Assembly (NCBI GenBank): GCA_037013685.1
Contig: CM072886.1
Span: 83,830,922-83,894,921, forward strand
Reading direction: 5' to 3'
Source of the DNA: Acridotheres tristis
Lineage: Eukaryota > Chordata > Aves > Passeriformes > Sturnidae
Length of the DNA: 64,000 nt
How positions within the stretch are numbered: position 1 is the stretch's first letter; each line of letters starts with the position of its first letter. The notes under the pieces are model-generated. The model was not told the origin of the DNA, ran no database searches, and saw nothing but the letters and a program-made list of their open reading frames with translations. A program made the position numbers and the translations under genes. Shown here piece after piece: positions 25,201-37,425 of this stretch.

Positions 25201-26719
25201 TAACATCAAAATTATGCAGGGAATTATATTTACTTTTATCAGCCTCCCATTTCAGAATAAAAGTAGCTGTTGTGGATGGAGCATTTCCTTGCAGATGTGT
25301 GTTTGTCATTTTGAGCATCATATCGGATTTGGAAGTTAATGGTGTTACAAGAAAGTTTGTTGGCCAGTGTAAATTGGTGTGGAGCCCCACCTTCAGCATT
25401 CAGCCCTGCCTTTGTCTGTCCAAAGCAGTGGCCTGAGCAGCTGGGTCCATCTCCTTCTGTTGGTCTAGTGCTTTTTCAGTAATCCCATAGTCCTCATGGG
25501 GCAGCGTGTGTGCAACTGGGAACTTGGCATCTTCCCCTGAGCCTGAGGCTCCCAAAGTGCTGCTTCATGCATGACAAAGCAGGCAGCTTGCTTGTGGCTT
25601 TCAGGGGTTTTAATCAGACTGAACAAAACACATGCTGGGGAACAAGGTGATGTTCATGTTTTGTGGATTTCTCACATGTGCCCCAAGTGACTGGATTAGT
25701 TTTTCCCTTATGAGGTAATTAGGATTATGTTTCTCAGGCTCACTTCTTTGACAGTCTTGGTCAAATATAAGGAGATTAAATTTCTTGGAAAAATGCATTT
25801 TCCTAAGAATTTCTTTTCCATTTTGATTTGTAAGACTTTCATTAAAGATGTGTCTGTGAATAGCCCAGTTTTCTCCATCTTACGTTTATTGTTCCATGTT
25901 CTCTTGATTTTTGTAGCTGCCTGGTACTTTGGCTGCTCTGAACTCCATGAATAGGAAGGCCATATTTTGCTGCTTACGTTCACAGAAAATGAATGAACAC
26001 CTCTGGACAGCTGCAAAACAAATGCTGGTTAGAGACACTTGATTCTCTGCTTTCAGGTCTGGAAAATTCCAGTCTGGATTTTTTTTTTTTAGGTGCCGCC
26101 TTTCTTTAAGTGTACTTTCTCTCTGATCATCTCCTGAAACCTGAATAGTGTTCCCTTTTGCAGCTGAATCACATGTGCAGTAGGAAAAATTTCAGCATCT
26201 CTTGCCTGAGGACAGCTGTGCAGGTAGAAAACAGTCTACAGACAGGATCTGTGGGAGCATTCCTTGCTAGCAAGTGAGGTAAAAGCATAAAAACTTATTC
26301 TGTTTTCTAAAGGGAAACCACTTTGTAATCCCCAGGAACCATGCAGAAAGAATAATAATATATCTACCACTTGCAGCATGAGTTTGCATATTTGGAAAAG
26401 TAAGCAGGTAATAATGTAGGGGTAAATAACTCCAACGTCCTCAGGAAGCAGTTATTTGTAGGAAAGTTGTGAATACATAGTCTTTTGTGCTTTGATGAAA
26501 TAAAATAGGCTTGCAAGCACATAGAGTGTACAGGTATAGTGAAAGTAAGTGCAGAACTGACTTATGTTCTACTGAGTGATCAAAAGAAACTATGAAGGTG
26601 ATTGTTTTATTTTGTATATGATTATTTTACAGACATTAATTAGGTTTTTCCCAATGGATGACTTCTGATTGGTTTTCATCTTCCCTCTTAGAGTGGGCAA
26701 GCATGAAGAGATTCACAAA

Positions 26720-26960
26720 TGGGCTGTGTAAGAAAATGGCCTTTTCTGGATTGGATCAAAGATTCATTTAGGCCAGTTCCCCAGTCCTTCTGCTTCTCTT
26801 TGCAACAGCTAGTTTAAGTTGTTGAAGTGAAGAATATAAAGAAGAGTGACAGTATTTCACCAGAGTGTTCTCCATACTCTGGCAGTTTTGTCCTTCAGGG
26901 ACTCAAAGCTGGTGTCTCCAAGGTGGTGTCTTCATGGTTTGTCGTCCTCTGTAGATTTTC
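26720..26960 (+). repeat. Possible old amniote interspersed repeat
   Basis: The segment 'ggccttttctggattggatcaaagattcatttaggccagttccccagtcc' (26739-26788; only part is diagnostic) resembles the widespread sauropsid repeat with 'ctgggtcagaccaaaggtccatctagcccag'. The order of matching words agrees but divergence is high. I cannot assign a named family from memory. Confidence 0.35.
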
Positions 26961-27076
26961 CTGCTAGGAACCTGCCCAGCTACAGTTGAGACACCCTTCA
27001 AACTTTTAGTGTACAGAAAATATCACAAGCATGAGTTCAAACAGTTCAACTGCATCCCTCACTCAACTGGGTGAGG

Positions 27077-27212
27077 GAAAGGGGGTTTTTTTGGTGAGGT
27101 TGTTTTGTTTTGCTTTGTGGTTTTTTGTTTGTTTGTTTTGTTTATTTTTTGTTTGTTTGGTTTGGGTTTTTTTAGGTTTTTTTGTTTGTTTGTTTGTTTG
27201 TTTGTTTTTTAT
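27077..27212. repeat. T-rich, (TTTG)n low-complexity tract
   Basis: About 130 bases made almost only of T and G, ending in six TTTG units near 27182-27206. It creates false hydrophobic open frames (runs of Phe, Val, Cys and Leu) that are not genes. Confidence 0.95.
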
Positions 27213-27380
27213 CTTGAAACTTTAATTTTATTCCCTGTACCTGTTTTGGAAGAGGAGTTTGCTGTTCACCTTCAGCCTTCTGCTGAAATCATCTCAGTAG
27301 CTATCTTTCTCAGTTACTCTACTATACTCTCACCAGATCATCTCTTTAAGGAGTGGAAATCCCCATAAAGGATGGCAAAT

Positions 27381-27424
27381 GCCTGTAAAGTATTTAGGAA
27401 TGGCCTGTAAAGTATTTAGGAATT
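27381..27424. repeat. Tandem duplication, 2 copies of a 22-bp unit
   Basis: gcctgtaaagtatttaggaa plus two bases occurs twice in a row (27381-27402 and 27403-27424) with one difference at the last base, followed by a partial third start (gcctg). Confidence 0.95.
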
Positions 27425-28805
27425 GCCTGAGTGTCCAATGCAATAGGCTGCAGTGCAAACTGGACTGTCTTTGCTTAAAATATTTCAACAGTTAGCAGCT
27501 GTGAAAAAAGTTGACTAATGGCAAAACTGGAAGAGCTAGACCAGAACAACCCACACCAAATATGTAACACTGCTCTGCATTGAATTTCATCTGTCTCTTC
27601 TATTACCCAGTAAGTATTGGGTGTTTCTTCACAGCTGAAACTCTTACCTCCTTTGTTCATTCTACTCAAATGTTTCTCCCTTTCTATGTAACATTTTTGT
27701 TCACATTCTTTATGATCGTGGTGATCAGCACAGGGCCTGTTCCCTGTGTTAAAATTTTGTATAAATCTGATATAATTTTAGCTCTGGACTAATAAAGTTA
27801 ATAAAGATCTGAGCTTGCTCTAATACATCTCTTCTGATGTGAAGATGAAGGTGTACCCTGATGCATGTTTAGGTGTATCGAAGGAGCCAGAACTAACCCT
27901 TGTGTTCATTGTTCCAGGATGGGCTTGTTTTAACTTGAATGTGATTAATCACCACACATCTGTTTTTCATTCTAATCAAAATGTAACTAATACCTCTTTT
28001 TGCTTGTTCATCACTGATTTTTCATGAATCCATAACAGACTCAAGAAAAAGGTTTGCTGTGTTTGACTGAAATCTGAGATCATTCGAGTAAAATTACTTG
28101 AATATCACAAGTAAATTTCAATTAATGTTATTTAGTTAGAATAATGACTGTAATTTGACAGAAAACAGGTCTTTGCTTTCTGAGCTCATTACCTTATCAG
28201 AAATAACACCATTCCTCTGTCACAGCAGTTTCCCCTCTACTTGTTGAACTGCCAAAGATACAGTGCTTGTGGGGATGTTTTTCTCTTCTCCCTCATCATG
28301 GTACTTTCATAAGGCTTGAAGGCAAGAATTTTCTGCAGACATTCGCTGAGGAGGTTTTCCTGTTTGGAAAGGTCCAGCAATTCTTTAGGCCTATTGATGA
28401 CTTCTAATAATTAGGGTTTAAGAAGGGTCAGTGTGGTATCCGAACCTCTAATGTCATGCCTTGTGTGCACATGGGAAGCAAAATGAAATACAGTAATAGT
28501 TTTCTATCTCCTGGTCAGTTTGGTGATTTGGGGGAGCTGGAGGACCCTGTGTGTATTGAGGACTAGCTAAATTCAGGTTGTGGTTTCCAAGGGGGACTTT
28601 GCTGCCTCCTGCCCCTCCACCATATTTTGCCATCCTCTCAGTCCTGCAGGTGCCTCTGCTAGACTGTGCTCCTTGCTGGATCCACCAGAATTTAGTGGGA
28701 TTGCTGGGTATAATCACACTCTGTGTCCTGGCACAGGAGGGGGATGGACAGAGTGCTAAATACGTTTTATACATTCCTCAATTTTAACCAAAAAAGATCC
28801 TGTTT

Positions 28806-28821
28806 AAAAAAAAAAAAAAAA
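28806..28821. repeat. Poly-A tract (16 A)
   Basis: A simple A run on the + strand. No AATAAA lies just upstream, so a retrocopy tail is not supported. Confidence 0.9.
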
Positions 28822-31800
28822 TAGAATACTTTTCAGGTAGGTGATAAATTTCAGAGGATTAAGAAAAAGCAGTCTGCATCACCTGTGTAAACTAAGAATG
28901 CATTATCCAAACCAGTAAAAATGTTCTGTTGAGGAAGCTTGTTCCTTGTCCTGCTTTATATCTAACATGTTTTAAGTCTCCTAATCTCCTAGTCCTCCTG
29001 TTGTTTTCACTCTCTGAACATATTTTTCCTGTTTCAAACCAGAAACTGTTGCATTAATTTCTGCTGAAGCTCTAGGAGCTTATTTTGTCTTGAAATCAGT
29101 CCTTTTATTTTTCGAATATTCATATTTTGAAGATTTTTTTTTCCTTTTCTGCTTTGCAATATGCTAGAGCTGTGCACTTCAGTCACTGGTACTTGTTCAC
29201 CAGCAGCAAATGTGCTTATGACTTCAGTTTTATTACTTGGTTGCTCAGTCATTGTGAATTCCCATTTGATATGGGTTGAAAATCCTAAAGCTTCGCAGTC
29301 TGTTTGCATGTGTAAATCTGACCCGCAGCAGCAAAGTAGGAGAGTTCTGAGGGCACTTAGTGCTCAGCAGGGAGGGCAGCTGGTACACCCTGCGTACAGA
29401 GGAGATCAGTTTACCATGGAAACTCACAAAATGTCTCTGCAAATTTTCTACATGCATCAGAAATATAAAGCGACTCATGAGGTACAAGCATTGCTTTTCA
29501 CGAGGAGAAAAGGAATCCTCTGCAGCTTTAGTTTTTATGCACAAGGGTGTTTATGGATGTTAATTGGAAAATTTGTGCATGCTTTCTAAACTGTGTGCTA
29601 TAAAGAATGTGCTCTGGGAAATCAATGCTATTTTGCACTGTTCTGTATTAAAGCTGGTTTACTACATCACATCTAGTAAAAATCACTTAGCCAAGTATTT
29701 CTTTTCTGCTAGTCTCTATGAAAGGATTTAAGACTTGCAAGGGCATCCTCTGAGAGCAGTCCTCTGCTAGCCCGCCTTTCATAATCTCCTCTAAAAAAAT
29801 CCTATTTAGTATACATGGACTTTACAACAAGCACTCTTTTTTGTTTTCAGTTGCATCTACTAATTTCTACGTTCACCCTGTAGATCTGGGATAAAATTGA
29901 ATTTCTGCTAGATCTACAGCCCAAGATTTAATTGCCGCTGATCTGACTTGGCATCCGAAGTTTGGGAACAGCTGAGTGTGCTGAATCAGATCTTCAGCCT
30001 GTGCAAACTAATTCTTTTGTAAGTCAGCTGAGAAGCTGGTACAGCCTGTATGCCATTTCTGTCATGTATGGATGTGAAATACTTATGCTGACCTTTGCTG
30101 TTGCTCTGTAGATTTTGGGTTCAAAGCAGCAAGGAGCTTCCAAGGTGGAATCTGAGAGTGGAATAAAATTAAGATAAACACAGTTAGGGTAAAGATCAGC
30201 AGTCAAAGATTAATTAAGGTCTCATGCTCAAATTTCAGATTGAACATTTCTGTTCAGCAGCAGTTCTCCTTTGGGGATTCTGTAGAGTTAGTTTTATGCT
30301 GAGTATATTTTCATTGCATTGATTTTAATCAACAGAGTATTGTATGAGGCATGTGTTCATTGAATATTGACAACTTAGAAGCACAGGACAAATGTCAAGA
30401 GTGTTGGGAAGGAAGAGACTACGAGTTTGGCCATAAGTCTTGAATTCCTGCACCCAAGCAATTCATCTTGAGCAAATTATGACACAGATTGGTGCTGGAT
30501 GCTGATGTGTTGCATATCCTGCAGATTTCCAAAGGAGCAGCTGTGAAGGCAGTTAAATTCACTGAAGACTTTCTCTGGGATTACAGTAGGTTATTTGACA
30601 CCAAAAAGGAAATTTGAGGATACAGAAATACTGTCGAGGCTGCTAAGTTAACTCAAGGGGATAAAACCCAACCAACTCACCCTTCCCTCCCTTCCTGCAG
30701 GAATGCCAGCTTCTGAGGATGAGGGATGTCTAAGTAGTGTATATATATATATGCTACAGTGGTTCTGGTCATCTTCATATCAAAATGGAACGCTTGATTT
30801 TCCTCATTGCTTTAGGAAAACATGATGGTGTTACTGGGGAAGCTTCTGGTGCTGCTGTAAACAGGTACCTGGGTTGAAATGAATCTGAGTTAATTCAATA
30901 CAGGCTCACTCCTAGAGGACAGGTCAGTTGAGCAGAGGTAAAATACTGCTGCATCAGAGAGGCAAGTGCTTGGAAAAGAGATTGAAACAGAGTAAGGTAA
31001 TTAGGGCAGGAGACAAATGTATTGCGTGACACTACCTACATGACTAGGGCTAGAATCAAAAGCAACCCTCCTGGAGGTCTTTGGCTGTAACACCAAAAGG
31101 AAGGAGTATAAAAGTGGAAACAAAGCATTATTTCTATTATGATTTCTTTTATATACTTACATGCAAGGTACTTTCCAAATACTTGAAAAGGGTAATCTCT
31201 GCTTCAAAGCACTCTTTTTCACTACAGAAATGCAGGAAGGTATAAGTAGTTTAATGCCTAATTGCCCATCCAGAAAATACTTAAAACAGTTAAGGTTAAG
31301 AGTTAAACTTTGAAAAATTAGGAACTGTGGAATTACAGTAGACTTCAAAGCTTTTAATATGGCATAGTTCAGAACTTTTTATCTGTGTATCTTTTCTTGG
31401 CCACGCATACTGTAGAAGAAAAAAAGGCTGAATGGGGATAATTGCTTACGGAGTTTAGCTCCTGCTACTTCAGACAACTGTGTGCATTAGATGTTGGGTG
31501 AGAAGGACCTATGTGGCAAATACCATAGGTCGTGGCACACTTCTCACCATCCTGCAGGCAATTAAAGGGCAGAGTGAAGTACTGACAGTTGTAATCACAG
31601 CCTAGAAGTGATGGTGGGAAGTGCATTTCCCAGATGTCATCTGTTCCTTAATTAAGCATGGCATAGAAGTCTTAGAATTGTGTTCAGCTTGCAAAAAGGC
31701 TTTTGTCAAGTTCTGTAGTGTGGCATCCAGAGCCGAGTGCAGGGTTTCTGGGGAGACTTAGGTGATTTTTTTTCTGTGAATTAGGTGAAGTTTTTCTGTG

Positions 31801-34800
31801 TTGGTAGCTAGTTTTTCTAGCTACTGGTAGAGCAGAAAAGGAACAAAGTAAAGTTTCTTTCTTCCATGACTGAACCATTTTCCCCTTTCTTATCTTTCCC
31901 TGACTGTCTCTTTGCCTCCTAGGAGGGAGAGAAGAGGGGACATACAGCAGACCAGACAGCTAAAGTTTGGCTAAAAAAAAAAATAAACAGTGAAGAGTAG
32001 GGTTTTACAAAAACAAGCATTAGATGATATTAGCAGAAGGCAAAGCTTACCAGACTGACTTGTAGCTAACCTACTGATGATGTTAGAGGACAGAAGTGTC
32101 ACTCGGAGGATGCTAAGGATGACTGATGAAACACCTGCTTCTTCCATCAACACGTAGGGTTAGGGAGAAAATTCTCATAAAATAGCAATTTAACAAGTGT
32201 AATGTTAACTTTCTTACATTTCTGTAACTGAAAAGATGGTTGGCACAGTTCACCTTCCCCTCCTCTCCTTTATTTATAGGACAGTAGTTACCAAAAGCTG
32301 TAAATTATCCCACTGAGTATAAAGACTGTGCAAGAAAAGCTTTAGCATGAGCATACACATTTGAGTTTTTTCTGAGTCGATGTCCAAGACCACATCCAAC
32401 TGTTTGAACATTTTTCCAAACGGAGGTTAATGCCAAAGACTTCTTGTGGAGGTAAACCATGTGTGACTGCCAGTACCTCCAGCAGACAGTTTATTGCAGG
32501 AAAAGTCCCATGTCAAAACATAAATCCTACAGTTGCCAAGCATTAGATTGTGGACTTTCTTGTTCTGTTTGCAGCTCTAGTGGACATTTTATAGGGTATG
32601 TGTTATCTCAGAGGTTCAATTCAGGTTAACCTCATCTAATTTCTTTTCCTTCTCCATTCCCCATCACTCCATCCATTATATTAATGATCTACAGGAGTAC
32701 AGAAATCTGTTTCTTCTTTATATTGATATATAAAAAATTGGCAATAAAAATATTCTACAGTTCAGTCAAAATAAGTGAATGAATATAATTAATATATTGT
32801 CTCCAGTGTAGCAAACCAGACAAGAATGGAGATACAGTATATTTATAAATTGTGTGTTTCTCCACGAGCTTTTCTAGACATGGCTACAACATTGGGAAGG
32901 TGAGAGGTTTTATTATGACTTGAAATAAAAATCACTGAAATTGTGTATGTGGTCCTAGAATTAAATGTAAATGGATAATATTGCTATCGAGTTTGCAATC
33001 TAAATGTTATCTAGTTGTATCACTTCATTTTGTCAGTTGATGACTGTGTATTCTGGTATTAGTAGCTCACTGAATCATTGTATCTCATTATCTTTTCACT
33101 ATTATCCCTCTTCAGGAGATGTACACAGTCATATATATTCTATTTTATTGAAATGACTTATAGAGCCTTTCAAAGAACTGGTTTCTGTGGAAGTCTTAAA
33201 TATGAGGCTGAGAGAAATGCAAAATAGTGCATTGTAAACTGATGGTTACAGGCATTACAAGCACTGTTTACTCCTCCAAAGCTTGATTTTCACTGTTTAT
33301 GGCTGTCCTGCCAATTCTGTGTTCTGCAGGCCCCTTTAGGCCAGCCCCTTGCTTCTGCCATGAGCTGTATTTCTATGGAAAATGCTCTGGAAGAGCAGTC
33401 ATCCTCCAGGGGCTGTGGTGAGTAAAGGTTTCTTAAAGAGCGGGACTGGAGCTTTGAGACCTTTCTGTGACCAGAGTGGCAACCTGTAGGAGGTTGCTTT
33501 TGTGTGTGGCAGGTGGTGTGTGTCCTGCTATGTGCTGAGCTGCCACTTACTCCTCCTCTTCCTCCTTGGAGCCCCTGGCCCAGAGGCAGAGTGTGTTACA
33601 GCATGCTACTCAGTGTCCTCTTGGGCACTGGACAGCACAATTACAGTCAATCTGGCTGGCATGCCAGTTTCTGCTGTTGTCTCCAAGCAGCTATGTTTCC
33701 CTGCCCACATTATTTCTGTCTTAGCAGCTTAAAGAAAAACAAATAAAAAAATCAAGCTCCGTGGAACAGGGCATCCCCAAGCTCTATTTATAAAAGCTTC
33801 TTACTCAACTTCACATTACTGTGTGGCAACTGCACAGTGAAGCTGCTATGCTAAACACACTTCGACTGTGCTGCAGTATTATAAATACAGTTCCCTTGGC
33901 TGTAGGATACAGTGGTGTTGGATCATGTTTTAGGGATCAAATAGAAAGTACAAAGTCCTTGAGGCAGTGTTTTTGTTTATGCACCTCCTGGAAGGATTGT
34001 GATATTTAAAAAGAGATCACCTGTTAAAAAGAGAGACCTGTAGGTGTGTGTGTATACACAGTGATGTGTACATTCATGTTCAGCATTATGAGAAATACTG
34101 TACTCCTGTTTGCAGAAGGGGACAGCAATGAAAGAAGTAAGTGAGGACATCAATTAAATCTCAGTATTTGAAGAAGAAAGGCCTTGCCTCCTTTTTTTTG
34201 TTGTTGTTCTCTAAAAGCAAAGGACATTTGAAGGTTTTCTCTTGAGATGAGCTGGTTCAGCTCTTTGAGAGGTTCTGGAAGAAAGAGAAAGGCAGTGACA
34301 TTACTGTTTGATTTTACTGCTCTGTTTAGGTTGTTTCTTTTTAAAAGTTTAATGCCTTTCAATTAAAAAAAACTAGTTTTTACTATAAGATAATCTGATA
34401 GCTAAAACTAAGGAATAAGTAACTTCTATGTTCTAAAATTTGCATTGCTACTTATCAACTCTGATTATCTTGTACATCATATTTTATAAAATCTGTTGAT
34501 TTATTTGTTTCATAACTTTGACAAACTTTATGATAGATCACTAGACCCTTATGCCAGGTCAAGATTTATCTTTATGTTCTGAAACAGTTTGTTCTTTTTT
34601 TAAATAGACCAAAGAGCTTGTTGCTCATTCAAAACCAACAAGTTTCTGAATTTGCAGTAACTTTATACTGGTGTGCCACAACAATGCAACAGTTCTGTAA
34701 ATATACAACAGGTAAATTCTCTAAAGCTTTGTGGAAATATTTTTTTTTTTGATCAGGCAACCTAATTATTTGCTAATTACCTTACTGAAGTTCAAGAGAG

Positions 34801-36899
34801 TCCTGTTACAGCTAAATTGCTTCTTCCCTTACTAGCTTTTCAGATTAATGAAATACGTCCTGGACTAGAGTGAGCAGAAATAAGTAGTTCAATTAATATT
34901 ATGTTTTTTCCTTTGAAACTCTTTTACTTTCTTAGAGTTTGGATAGCAAACGTAGGTAATCAGATTTTGTTCCTTACTGAAGCAGTTAGATGGATACTAA
35001 TGGGCTGATGTGTCTGTCAAAGGAAATCAGATCTCTCAGTAAATAGAGGCAGGTTAAAATGGAGGAAGGTTCAATTACAGTTAAAGTTGGATGCAGCAGT
35101 GTTGTTGTCTTACATGTTCTTTTCTAATAGGCTTGTTCTTTGTGAGCACTCACAAGCCTATACATAGAACAGCTGCCATGAAGGTTAACAGATTGTACAG
35201 GTAGTCAGCATACAAAAGGGAATTGTTTTCTTCCTTGGTATTAACAGTCCCTGAAACTCGCCAGGTAGGAGTTCTCTCGAAGCTCAAAAGGATATGAAAT
35301 ATCTGATAAGGGAACTTGTACTTAGCAGTCATATCTAAAATAATTGAGTAAAGATAGAACAAGATTTAAAAGCCAGCATCAACACCTTGCCTTCCTGAGC
35401 TGAGGTCAGCACAGCCCTGTGGTCTCCCAGTGCTTCATTTTCAGGAGCAGAACTCTGCCCAGATTTCAGTTTTGAATATCACATCATGCTTTGGGGCAAA
35501 GAGACCTTCAGGTGTTGCCAATGATGGATGACAACAGACTGCATGGTGGCTGAGACTGTGCATAGGCTACTGGGATTTGTGGGGACAGTCTGTGTCCCTA
35601 AATCTCCCTCTGTCCTGTGGCTCAGGCCACGTGCAGGAGGTGCGCAGGTGGAAATCTGTCTGTGGGGGTGAAATGAGGTCAAAAGGTCTGAAAGGCTCTT
35701 TTCAAGTAGGAAGCAGGGATGATTCTTGTTTTCTGATGCACAGTGGGGTAGTGGCAGGGAAAGGTCCCACTCCTGGTGGGCTGGAAAGCACTTGTCTACC
35801 AATATCTTCTGGCTGAGCACAGGAGGGGTGCATGGGCAGCCCTCAACAACAGGAGGTTTTTCTCACATAGTTTTCTTTCTTTAAGTCAGTATGTTAGGCT
35901 GTGTCCTTCAGTTGTTAATTTTGTATTGAAGTGTTAGGAGTATTTATTTACTGTAGTGTCAGCATTGCATTTAGTTACATTGCTTATTCCCTAATACATA
36001 TTTTGATTTTTGTATTTACATTGATAAGTAAGTAATAAAATGTAGCCTAAATTTTAAGCTATTATTGACTGCTAGAGTTTTGTCAGAGGGGTGGCATTGG
36101 CATTACAGCTCTCAGTAGTATATAGCAAAAAATTGGCCTTGCTGAGATGTGCTCTCTCTGTTGCAGAGACTGATCTCTCTTGGATTGTGTCTCTGGTTGA
36201 ATTAGTAGAATTAATTTTGATTTGTCATATAATTGGTGTGAGAGCAGATTCTTTCATTGATTCTGATGGTACTAGTAGTTTGTTAGATTTGTTTAAAATG
36301 TAAGTTCATTATTTTGTAAACTTTGAGGCAGTTTGGTCTACTGTATTTTGAGATTTATCAATAATTCTGGAGAGTACTTAAGCAGAAGATTTTATTTACA
36401 AAATGTGACATACCTCAAGATGTTCTTTTAAATAGCTGATTTTTTTTTAGTCCTGACTCCTACTTAATCATAAATGGAACTCTAGAATCAAGATTCTAGT
36501 TACGTGCAAATCAATAAGTAATTTGGTGGATTGATCAGATGTGGACACCTATATGATTGGTGTTGGAGGCCTCTAATTCTATATTATATATACAACTCAG
36601 AGTCTTCAAATTGCATTTAGTTGGCCCCAGGAGTCTCTCACCCTATGTATGTGTTGCTCACAGCTCTATAAAAGACCAGTCATTGATTCGGACTTTCACT
36701 TTGTCCTTAGCAGTTAGAATGCGTTTGGATCATGACTTCTGATTTAATTTATGTCCAAAAGAAGGAATATGTTAGCATACACCAAAACTGCTCTGTAAAC
36801 CAAAGCAATGAATGATTAGTGGGAACAAGCTGGTTTTTTTCGTTTCAAAATAATTCCAGCTGCTATCAAAGGCAAATTTAGCTGTCAAGAGAGGTTGCA

Positions 36900-37260
36900 G
36901 AAATTCAGCTGATGGAAATGCTTTGCTGTAGTTTTCCATCTATCCTGTCACATCTAGCAGTGTCGCTTATGCAACAAATTAAAAAGAAATGCTGTTCAAC
37001 AAAGTACTGCCATGTCATTTCCTTCTGGGGGTATGGTAATGATTTACTATCGGCCAGAAAATGTTCTATCGCTGTTTTCAAGGTGGTACCATTGGTTCAG
37101 TGAAATAGAGAAGTGTTGCTCATTTACATTTCTGGCTACGGATGTTGTCAGGCTCCGGGCCAAAGGGAGATCCTGCGCCTTCCATGTCAGGCTGTTATTT
37201 CTAGAGATTGTGGCAGTGGGTTATGTTTGCTGGCTATGCAGCATGACTGGAAATGTAAGT
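36900..37260. other. Candidate conserved non-coding segment with exon-like sub-part
   Basis: This segment has balanced base composition, several CpGs and no simple repeats, unlike its flanks. Within it, 37205-37254 is flanked by TTTCTAG on the left and GTAAGT on the right and stays open in the phase left by the FHOD3 exon. Its length of 50 bases would shift the downstream frame. No protein similarity was recognised. Conservation is a guess from texture only. Confidence 0.25.
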
Positions 37261-37404
37261 ACATGTACTGGAGTGTTATTTCAGAACTGGTGTTTCCTGA
37301 ATGTGTAATGCGCTATGTAAAACCAAGGGTGTGTATAAGCACTCATCCTCTGCAAGCAGACTTTCAACCCCTTCTTTTGGTTAAATTTTGTATTCAATAG
37401 AGTG

Positions 37405-37425
37405 TATATATATATATATATATAA
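37405..37425. repeat. (TA)n microsatellite
   Basis: About ten uninterrupted TA units. Confidence 0.95.

Larger units (their letters stand above)
15605..26719. other. Intronic sequence, no gene seen
   Basis: Mostly AT-rich sequence. It contains a 24-base poly-T (19204-19227), a short GA run near 18090, and a CTCF-like motif at 17070-17081. Two stretches are richer in G and C (about 22020-22250 and 24400-24680). Overlapping open frames on both strands at 23502-23924 and 24272-24806 have no match to a family I know and no supporting splice or start context. Confidence 0.65.
26961..36899. other. Intronic sequence, no gene seen
   Basis: Beyond the repeats listed separately, this block holds an A16 run (28806-28821), a short TA run (30740-30752), an 8-base inverted repeat at 31506-31531 (gacctatg and cataggtc), and a MEF2-type motif CTATTTATAA at 33784-33793. 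Segments near 29360-29600 and 29880-30110 are less repetitive, with mixed transcription-factor-like words. A G/C-richer block lies at about 35390-35830. The 142-codon frame at 29161-29589 and the signal-peptide-like frame near 33502 have no recognisable homology. Confidence 0.6.

Noticed and set aside
27031..27368. Apparent membrane proteins with long Phe/Leu/Cys/Val runs
   Set aside because: Produced by the T/G-rich low-complexity tract.
29161..29589. 142-codon + frame
   Set aside because: No known domain and no supporting splice or promoter signal. Kept only as part of a possibly conserved non-coding segment.
33502..33746. Signal-peptide-like small protein
   Set aside because: The hydrophobic start comes from a C/T-rich stretch (LLLLFLLGAP). 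There is no cleavage context or downstream domain, and a second overlapping frame looks equally plausible.
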